Shown here one piece after another: positions 1 through 5,132 of a stretch of 6,468 bases of DNA. Source of the DNA: Rhodospirillaceae bacterium UBA6608 (GTDB taxonomy: Bacteria; Pseudomonadota; Alphaproteobacteria; Rhodospirillales_A; Casp-alpha2); the NCBI GenBank assembly GCA_002433335.1, contig DJHY01000074.1, positions 1-6,468 of the forward strand, written 5' to 3'. The stretch's first letter is position 1, and the number at the start of each line of letters is the position of its first letter. The translations under genes were made by a program, and so were the position numbers. The notes beneath the pieces are model-generated. The model saw nothing but the letters and a program-made list of their open reading frames with translations. It was not told the DNA's origin and did no database searches.

Positions 1-689
1 AAACGGAGGTGCTGGATGCCTACGGTGCCAAGCGGGACTACCCGGCCATCCCCGGCACCTCTCGCCTCTCCCTCCACCTCCGCTTCGGCACCATCGGCAT
101 TCGCCAAGCCCTGCGAGCAGGATTGCAGCACAGCGAAAAATGGACGACCGAGTTGATCTGGCGCGATTTCTACCAAATGATCATCTACCATTTCCCGCAC
201 TCGGTGGAAGGGTCTTTCCGGCCGGCGTACGATGCCATACCATGGGACAACAACGAAACGTATTTTGCGGCTTGGTGTGCGGGCAAAACAGGCTACCCAC
301 TGGTCGACGCCGGCATGCGCGAACTGAATGCCACGGGCTTCATGCACAATCGCGTGCGTATGGTTGTGGCCTCATTCCTGTGCAAGCATTTGCTCACGGA
401 TTGGCGCTGGGGCGAACGCTACTTCGCGGCGAAGCTCCTCGATTTTGACCTCGCCTCAAATGTAGGCGGATGGCAATGGGCCTCGGGATCAGGCTGCGAT
501 GCGGCTCCCTACTTCCGGGTTTTCAACCCCACCTCCCAGCTCGAAAAATTCGACAAAGAATTGCGGTACGTGCGCAAGTGGGTTCCTGAATATGGTACAT
601 CCGCCTATCCGAACCCCATTGTCGACCACAAAACCGCGCGGCTACGGGCCATCGACACCTACCAATCCGTGTTGAAGCCCAGCGCGTAA
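1..689 (+). CDS. phrB: Deoxyribodipyrimidine photolyase (class I CPD photolyase), C-terminal part, 5' end outside window
   Basis: This is the FAD-binding catalytic half of a blue-light-driven flavoenzyme that splits cyclobutane pyrimidine dimers in DNA. The reading frame is open from base 3 and ends with TAA at 687-689, giving about 229 residues; the N-terminal antenna domain lies off the left edge. The family core is intact: TSRLS and LRFGT near the start, [33 protein letters not shown] and APYFRVFNP. All three tryptophans of the electron-transfer triad (E. coli W306, W359, W382) are present with family spacing, at bases 243-245, 402-404 and 471-473. The asparagine next to FAD N5 (E. coli N378) is kept at 459-461, which favours a photolyase over a cryptochrome. 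The wording of the motifs is closest to Bacteroidetes photolyases as I recall them. The next gene starts nine bases downstream on the same strand, so the two are probably co-transcribed. Confidence 0.93.
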   Translation, partial: TEVLDAYGAKRDYPAIPGTSRLSLHLRFGTIGIRQALRAGLQHSEKWTTELIWRDFYQMIIYHFPHSVEGSFRPAYDAIPWDNNETYFAAWCAGKTGYPLVDAGMRELNATGFMHNRVRMVVASFLCKHLLTDWRWGERYFAAKLLDFDLASNVGGWQWASGSGCDAAPYFRVFNPTSQLEKFDKELRYVRKWVPEYGTSAYPNPIVDHKTARLRAIDTYQSVLKPSA

Positions 690-698
690 TTTAGCGCC

Positions 699-1757
699 AT
701 GGGGCCACTGGAATCCGTGCGCGTATTGGAATTGGCGAGCGTCCTCGCCGGCCCGCTGGCGGGGACAGCACTGGCCGAACGCGGCGCATACGTCACTAAA
801 GTCGAACGACCGCCGCACGGCGATGTCACCCGTAGTTGGAAAACCAAGCATGAAAATGCCGAGAACGCATCCTCGGCCTATTACGAGGGCGCCAATGGAG
901 AAAAGGAGGTTGTCTGGCAGGATTTGGCGACCGCTGCAGGACAGGCGTGGCTCGAACAAGCCTTGGCTTCGCACGACGTCCTCATCGAAAATTTTAAGCG
1001 GTCGGATCTGACCAAATTCAACCTCGAACCTGAGGATTTGGCAGGGCGGCACCCACACCTCGTCCGGGTGCGACTCGTCGGATTCGACGACGCACCCCAG
1101 CGCCTTGCCTACGACGTCGTCGTTCAAGCGGACCCGGGTTTTATGGGCATGAACGGATTTGAGGACCGTCCGCCCGTACGCATGCCCGTGGCACTGATGG
1201 ACGTTTTGGCATCGCACCAAATCCGGATGGCTGCGTTGGAAGGGCTTCTCGCACGCGCAGGCGGCAAGTGCGGATTCTTTGCCGAAGTATCGTTAGAAGG
1301 CAGTGGAATTACCGCTCTTGTCAATCAAGCCACGAACCAACTGGTCAACGGCCATACGCCCGTTCGAAATGGCGGGCAACACCCCAACATTGCCCCCTAC
1401 GGCGACGTCTTAGCATGCGCGGACGGCCATGTGGTCCTCGCGGTGGGCAACGATCGTCAATTCGAGGGGCTGTGCCGCGTACTGAACATTCCTGAACTAG
1501 CGACCGATACGAGGTTCGCTTCGAACCAGCAGCGCGTCATCCACCGCGACGCGTTGGTGAACGATTTGAACAGGGCAGCCAGTGATTGGCACAAGGCGGC
1601 GCTTGAACAAGCGCTGCGAGAAGTCGGCACCCCAGCCGGAGTGGTCCGCGCGCTCGACGAAGTGTTCGAGGAATCAGACCATCGCTGGACGGTACAGAAT
1701 CCATCCGGCGCAAGGCGAACACGTGCAGTAGCCTACCGCGTGCAGTACTTGGATTAA
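699..1757 (+). CDS. CaiB/BaiF family (family III) CoA-transferase
   Basis: This 352-residue protein belongs to the family III CoA-transferases, which move CoA between carboxylic acids through an aspartyl-CoA thioester; the substrate cannot be told from sequence. The N-terminal ELASVLAGPLAG segment is the family's CoA-binding start, and the YDVVVQADPGFMGMNG motif lies at residues 138-153. The predicted catalytic aspartate is D168 in PVALMD, aligning with D169 of formyl-CoA transferase. HPNIAPYGD at 228-236 and the AVGNDRQF segment resemble Bacteroidetes homologues. Length is slightly short for the family (often 380-430) but fits that subgroup. ATG 699 is the first start after the photolyase stop; no Shine-Dalgarno sequence precedes it, as is usual in Bacteroidetes and unlike an SD-using alphaproteobacterium. 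Its TAA overlaps the stop of the convergent cysQ by four bases. Family is secure; substrate unknown. Confidence 0.9.
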   Translation: MGPLESVRVLELASVLAGPLAGTALAERGAYVTKVERPPHGDVTRSWKTKHENAENASSAYYEGANGEKEVVWQDLATAAGQAWLEQALASHDVLIENFKRSDLTKFNLEPEDLAGRHPHLVRVRLVGFDDAPQRLAYDVVVQADPGFMGMNGFEDRPPVRMPVALMDVLASHQIRMAALEGLLARAGGKCGFFAEVSLEGSGITALVNQATNQLVNGHTPVRNGGQHPNIAPYGDVLACADGHVVLAVGNDRQFEGLCRVLNIPELATDTRFASNQQRVIHRDALVNDLNRAASDWHKAALEQALREVGTPAGVVRALDEVFEESDHRWTVQNPSGARRTRAVAYRVQYLD

Positions 1758-2590
1758 ATGGCTGCCATGCGCGGGCCGCGCACCAAAAACCAGGGATTGA
1801 GCAATTCCTCTCGGTTGTAGGTCAAAGGCGCTCTCGTCTCCCAATTCAATACATCGCAGCCAGCCGCGAGGCACACCCCCTGACCCGCCGCCGTGTCCCA
1901 TTCCATGGTCGGCGCAAAACGGGGGTAGCAGTCCGCTTCCCCAGCGGCTACCATGCACAGCTTCAACGAACTTCCTTTCGAAAGAGTCTCGACTTCGCCG
2001 TGAACCGCCTTGAGTTCCTTGATGTAGTCGGCCGTCTCCGGCGACATGTGGCTTCGGCTGGCCACTACGGTAAAAGGGCGGTTTTCCGCGCGAGCAGGGA
2101 TCGGCTTCCCTTCTTCGAGCCAAGTTTCAACGGACCAGTCGTCTTCGCCGCCAACCGTCCGCGTGGCGCGGGCCTCGTCCCCTGCGGAAACTCCGACGAA
2201 CAGCTCCTGCTTGGCCGGTACGTGCACCACTCCTATTGTTGGGATGCCCGCTTCGACCAAGGCAATGTTCACCGTGAATTCACCGTTGCGCTTGATGAAT
2301 TCCTTGGTCCCATCCAGCGGATCGACCAACCAGAAATCGGGGCTGTCCGGCTGCCGTAGGCCGTTGGCTTCGGCGGCTTCCTCGCCGACGATGGGTGCGT
2401 CGGTGCCGATCTCATTGATGATCGCCTCGGTGATCAGGGCTTCGGCCAGGCGGTCGGCCTCGGTCACCGGCGATTGGTCGCCCTTGGTCTCGACGTCGAA
2501 ATCGGTCTCGTACACGGTCAGGATACGCTCGCCAGCCCGCCGGGCGATGCCGGCCACGCGGTTCAGCAGGTCCTGGTCGATTTTGGGCAT
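1754..2590 (-). CDS. cysQ: 3'(2'),5'-bisphosphate nucleotidase CysQ (inositol monophosphatase superfamily)
   Basis: This Mg-dependent, Li-sensitive-type phosphatase is expected to hydrolyse 3'-phosphoadenosine 5'-phosphate (PAP) to AMP, clearing the by-product of PAPS-dependent sulfate reduction in the cytoplasm. With the start at ATG 2590 it has 278 residues, close to the usual CysQ size. The metal-binding motifs are all present: GEE at 69-71, DPLDGTKEF at 90-98 and WDTAAGQG at 231-238. The KGDQSPVTEAD segment at 37-46 is typical of CysQ, as is the YNREELLNPWF ending. The frame extends to a TTG at 2668, but the extra 26 residues are proline/arginine-rich and unlike the family; ATG 2590 has a modest GGGA eight bases upstream. 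It lies 94 bases after the MEMO-AMMECR1 gene on the same strand and is probably co-transcribed. Inositol monophosphatase activity is the main alternative, but KEF after DPLDGT favours CysQ. Confidence 0.92.
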   Translation of the reverse strand: MPKIDQDLLNRVAGIARRAGERILTVYETDFDVETKGDQSPVTEADRLAEALITEAIINEIGTDAPIVGEEAAEANGLRQPDSPDFWLVDPLDGTKEFIKRNGEFTVNIALVEAGIPTIGVVHVPAKQELFVGVSAGDEARATRTVGGEDDWSVETWLEEGKPIPARAENRPFTVVASRSHMSPETADYIKELKAVHGEVETLSKGSSLKLCMVAAGEADCYPRFAPTMEWDTAAGQGVCLAAGCDVLNWETRAPLTYNREELLNPWFLVRGPRMAAI

Positions 2591-2684
2591 TTCGGGCGTC
2601 CCGATCCTGGAAAGCAGGGGCAACGGCCCTGTTCCTGGGTTTTTGGCCCGGCGGCGGGGGAGAGTCAACCAAGGGGGGTGAGTG

Positions 2685-4142
2685 TTAGACTGAATGGGCC
2701 GCCCAAAGTGGGATATCAGGCGGCAAATCCTCGGATTTGGCCTCTTCCGCGACGAATCGCCGGGCCTGGAACGCGGGCGACCAGTGGTCCGCCGCCATTC
2801 CGGCCTTGCGTTTCAGATGGCCGAGAAAGGCCCGCTTGTCCGGCAGTTGTTCCCACACGCTGGGCAGGAACAGGGCGCGTCGCCCGCCGTCTGCGATGAC
2901 CAAGCCGTCGATGCCCGGGCGCAATTGGGCCAGCAGGTCGGCCTCGTCACGGAAGGTCATGTCCGCCTGCGGGCTGAGGACTGAAATGGACAGGGTCACC
3001 TCCGGCAGTTCCGCCGCCGACAGGTCGGGGAAGCGGGGGTCGCGGAACGCTGCCGCATAGGCATTGGCGGCGACGTCCTGGATCAGGGGGCGATGGGCCT
3101 CGGGCGATCCGATACAGCCCCGCAACTGCCCATTCTTTTTCAGGGTCACGAAACAGGCCCCGATATCACGCAGGTCCGCCGGGGCAGCTGCCATGTCGGG
3201 CGACAGGGGCGCGCCGTTTGCCAATCCGTGTTCGATAGAGGCAGCTGCCAGACGCACCAGCGCGTTGCCATGGCGGGCCAGAAGCGCCTTGGTCTGGTCG
3301 GCGAAATCCGATTTGTCTTGGGTCTTGCTCGCATCGCTTTCGATGAACAACCAGGATCCATAGCCGACGACGCGGTCGCGCGGCCCCGCCGTGTCGCCGG
3401 AATTGCGCAGATCGACCGTCTCCACGGTCATGCCCTTGGCCTTGGCCAGTTTCAATAGGCCGCCCAGGGGAAACCGCCCGCAGGCGCCGTGGGATGAAAT
3501 CTGCTCAGGGGCCAGATCCTCGATGGCGTGGCAGGTGCGGCCGTCGATGGCGCGCGCGCTGTCGTAATCCAAATAGTGGCTCAGGTCCGACGAGACGACG
3601 ATCAGGGTTTCCGGCCCACCCCACAGGCGGTCCAGAACTTGCGCCACCTGATCGGGCGCAGCCTGTCCGACGACGATGGGTAGCAACTTGAAATCGTCGA
3701 TCACCGACATCAGGAAGGGCAGGTGCACTTCGAGGGAATGTTCCTGGGCGTGGGTCGCATCGAATACTTGAACCTGCGGCAGGTCGGCGATCAGGTCGGC
3801 CGCTTCCTTGTCGATCTCGACCGGGCCAAGCGGCGTGTCGAAGGCATCGGCCCCGGACAGGGCCAGCCCCGCGACTCCGACACGGTGGCAAGGGCCCAGC
3901 AGGATCACCCGTTTGATCCGCGCGTGGGCGGGCTTGATCCGGGCATAGGCGCTGGCCGCGACCGCGCCGGAATAGATGTATCCGGCATGCGGAGCGACGA
4001 TCGCCTTGGGCACGGGGCCGACGGTGATTTTCGCATCGTCCCAACACTGCGCGAGCATGGCCTGCAGTTCCGGGGCGCTACCGGGGTAGAAAGCCCCCGC
4101 GACGGCGGCGGGGCGGATGATGCTTTGCGCGCTAAGAGTCAT
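2685..4142 (-). CDS. amrB-amrA: Fused AmmeMemoRadiSam system protein B (MEMO) and protein A (AMMECR1)
   Basis: This 485-residue protein has two complete domains usually encoded by separate genes. Residues 8-268 are a MEMO domain, related in fold to LigB-type non-haem iron dioxygenases. PHAGYIYSG (51-59), GPCHRVG (83-89), QEHSLEVHLPF (133-143), SSDLSHY (184-190) and the ACGR cysteine (C221) are its landmarks. H52, H86 and C221 align with the metal-binding H49, H81 and C244 of human MEMO1. Residues about 269-285 are a polar linker rich in Asp, Lys and Ser. Residues about 286-465 are AMMECR1, with the signature LRGCIGS at 340-346 and SVWEQLP at 428-434. The biochemical role of either domain in bacteria is unresolved; the families co-occur with a radical SAM protein (AmrS), which is not in this window. 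ATG 4142 follows a GGGG about nine bases upstream, and a promoter-like sequence lies just before it. The fold assignments are secure, the function is not. Confidence 0.93.
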   Translation of the reverse strand: MTLSAQSIIRPAAVAGAFYPGSAPELQAMLAQCWDDAKITVGPVPKAIVAPHAGYIYSGAVAASAYARIKPAHARIKRVILLGPCHRVGVAGLALSGADAFDTPLGPVEIDKEAADLIADLPQVQVFDATHAQEHSLEVHLPFLMSVIDDFKLLPIVVGQAAPDQVAQVLDRLWGGPETLIVVSSDLSHYLDYDSARAIDGRTCHAIEDLAPEQISSHGACGRFPLGGLLKLAKAKGMTVETVDLRNSGDTAGPRDRVVGYGSWLFIESDASKTQDKSDFADQTKALLARHGNALVRLAAASIEHGLANGAPLSPDMAAAPADLRDIGACFVTLKKNGQLRGCIGSPEAHRPLIQDVAANAYAAAFRDPRFPDLSAAELPEVTLSISVLSPQADMTFRDEADLLAQLRPGIDGLVIADGGRRALFLPSVWEQLPDKRAFLGHLKRKAGMAADHWSPAFQARRFVAEEAKSEDLPPDIPLWAAHSV

Positions 4143-4176
4143 TGGCCGATACCCCAGACAGGACGACGATACGGAT

Positions 4177-4204
4177 AATATAGGTCCGGATCGGGGTATT
4201 CCAA
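4177..4204 (-). promoter_or_regulatory. Candidate sigma70-type promoter for the MEMO-AMMECR1 gene
   Basis: On the minus strand, TTGGAA (4204-4199; four of six to the -35 consensus) is followed after 16 bases by TATATT (4182-4177; five of six to the -10 consensus). The predicted start near 4170 would leave a leader of roughly 28 bases before ATG 4142, with the GGGG ribosome-binding candidate inside it. The heptamer ATACCCC at 4149-4155 and its inverse GGGGTAT at 4193-4199 flank the -10 box and could be an operator or a coincidence. If active, the promoter would uncouple the fusion gene from the hypothetical gene upstream. This is motif matching only. Confidence 0.4.
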
Positions 4205-4223
4205 AGGCCAGACGGTTGAAGTC

Positions 4224-4775
4224 TTAGCGGCACATATAACCGTATTCGGGCTTCTTGCTGCCGGGAGTCTTCAGTTCGATATGGTGAATGTGGCTACCGT
4301 ATCCAATGACGCCGATTTCCAATTCAGCGCCATTTGCCGGATGAGCCGTGACCGTGTTGCCGGTCAGGGTATAGCGGACCGTGATGTCGTCGGATTTTTC
4401 GCCGAAGAACTTGATCCGGCCGTCTTCGATCTCGACCCCGTTCAGGCAGGCGTCCGGAATGTACGAGTCGCTGACGTGCTTCGAGTTTTCGAACAGCGCC
4501 CAGCGCCCCAGCAGGAACGGCGGAACGTCCTTTTTCGGCTGGGTGTAGTCGTGGATCTTCTGGTATTCGTCGATGAACCGGCGGAAGCCATGGGCCTGCA
4601 TGATCTTGGACAGGTACAGGTCGGGATCGCTGCGGCGGAGGTCGTGGTAATACTCCTCCATCACATGTTCTTCGTGGTTGAGCAGGGCGATATACCCGGC
4701 CATCAACACGGCGGTCACGCCCAAGGTGATTGCGAGTTGCCGCTTGCGCGGGAGGGGGCGTTTAAGGGCGAGCAT
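4224..4775 (-). CDS. Hypothetical single-pass membrane-anchored protein, periplasmic domain
   Basis: I do not recognise this 183-residue protein. It starts with a basic segment (KRPLPRKRQ, residues 5-13), followed by one hydrophobic helix at about 14-32. This pattern suggests a signal anchor with the rest in the periplasm. After it comes a charged, probably helical stretch (residues 34-75), then a compact C-terminal part with alternating beta-like segments (about 86-180). The only two cysteines, C110 and C182, both lie in the predicted periplasmic part and could form a disulfide tying the C-terminus to the domain; this is inference. GC content and codon use match the alphaproteobacterial neighbours. 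ATG 4775 gives the only start that keeps the basic N-terminus. A GGAG lies too close to it (one base) and an AGGA eleven bases upstream, so the ribosome-binding site is not ideal. The MEMO-AMMECR1 gene begins 81 bases downstream on the same strand. Confidence 0.75.
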   Translation of the reverse strand: MLALKRPLPRKRQLAITLGVTAVLMAGYIALLNHEEHVMEEYYHDLRRSDPDLYLSKIMQAHGFRRFIDEYQKIHDYTQPKKDVPPFLLGRWALFENSKHVSDSYIPDACLNGVEIEDGRIKFFGEKSDDITVRYTLTGNTVTAHPANGAELEIGVIGYGSHIHHIELKTPGSKKPEYGYMCR

Positions 4776-4796
4776 GCTCCGGGTGTTCCTGTACTG

Positions 4797-4814
4797 TCAG
4801 TTCGTTCAGTTCGT
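4797..4814. repeat. Perfect tandem 9-base repeat, two copies of TCAGTTCGT
   Basis: TCAGTTCGT at 4797-4805 is followed immediately by an identical copy at 4806-4814. It lies 21 bases upstream of the ATG of the minus-strand hypothetical gene, so it falls in that gene's leader or promoter. It could be a direct-repeat operator half-site pair or a replication-slippage duplication. The repeat itself is certain; a function is not shown. Confidence 0.7.
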
Positions 4815-4974
4815 AAAAAGGCAACGCGTCGAATGGCAGCGGACGCTGCGCGCCGTGTCGGCGTCGCCGTGCAGGTTCCATGCCGATAATTGGTTCGGTT
4901 CAAGGGGGCCGAACAAGGGATTATGTCCCGGGATTCGAGCCGCCGATTCAACCGAAAAGGCCCTAATCAATTGA

Positions 4975-5070
4975 ATGAACGGCGCGCCTATGTCAAATAT
5001 CCGTGTAAACCCACCTTTGCGCGACGTGCGCAAATACATGAGCGAACCAGGGATTGGCCACCGTTTTTAA
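4975..5070 (+). CDS. Possible small ORF of 31 codons, doubtful
   Basis: An open frame begins at ATG 4975 (a second ATG lies at 4990) and ends with TAA at 5068-5070, 62 bases before the CLC start. The product would be a basic peptide containing NPPLRDVRKYM and GIGHRF; its balanced residue mix is plausible for a real peptide or for a leftover fragment of a gene. No ribosome-binding site stands at a useful distance from either ATG, and I recognise no homologue. The 19-base palindrome lies inside it. It may be a leader peptide, a gene remnant, or chance. Confidence 0.15.
   Translation: MNGAPMSNIRVNPPLRDVRKYMSEPGIGHRF
5016..5034. repeat. Perfect inverted repeat TTTGCGC-5-GCGCAAA
   Basis: The arms TTTGCGC (5016-5022) and GCGCAAA (5028-5034) match perfectly around the 5-base loop GACGT. 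The centre lies about 108 bases upstream of the CLC start codon. The two-fold symmetry and size suit a dimeric helix-turn-helix regulator. It has no following T-run on either strand, so it is not a rho-independent terminator. No cognate regulator gene is in the window. Confidence 0.6.
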
Positions 5071-5132
5071 GGACGGGTCGCCTGCTTGGTATCGCTCTTG
5101 AACCACAATTGATTGCATAGAATTCGAACAAC

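Larger units (their letters stand above)
4776..5132. other. Divergent intergenic region between the hypothetical gene and the CLC gene
   Basis: These 357 bases separate two divergently transcribed genes and should hold the promoters of both. By eye the part from about 4880 to 5132 is clearly poorer in G and C than the flanking genes. I found a tandem 9-mer, a perfect palindrome and one short ORF (listed separately), but no tRNA fold and no strong promoter on either strand. The best plus-strand guess is TTGAAT at 4971-4976 with TCAAAT at 4993-4998, spacing 16, and it is weak. The remainder could be a remnant of older sequence. Confidence 0.6.

Noticed and set aside
642..1220. A 192-codon minus-strand ORF opposite the CoA-transferase
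   Set aside because: It lies antisense to a gene with clear family motifs, and its translation has no recognisable domain; GC-rich codon structure opens such frames by chance.
2615..2631. A small hairpin (CAGGG/CCCTG) between the MEMO-AMMECR1 gene and cysQ, considered as a terminator or attenuator
   Set aside because: Only five pairs, a central mismatch, and no T-run on the minus strand after it.
2046..2681. A 211-codon plus-strand ORF opposite cysQ
   Set aside because: It is rich in Ser, Arg and Pro without domains, antisense to a full set of CysQ motifs.
3505..4047. A 180-codon minus-strand ORF inside the MEMO domain in another frame
   Set aside because: It is an out-of-frame shadow rich in Arg, Gly and Pro; the MEMO frame carries all conserved motifs without interruption.
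4894..4960. A tRNA-like GATTCGAG segment and GTTCGG/CCGAAC inverted repeat
   Set aside because: No acceptor, D or anticodon arms can be built at the right distances on either strand, and the repeat is only six bases with a ten-base loop.
5086..5123. Promoter candidates just before the CLC start, such as TTGAAC at 5098 with TAGAAT at 5118
   Set aside because: The spacing is 14 bases, too short for sigma70, and other pairings match the consensus poorly.
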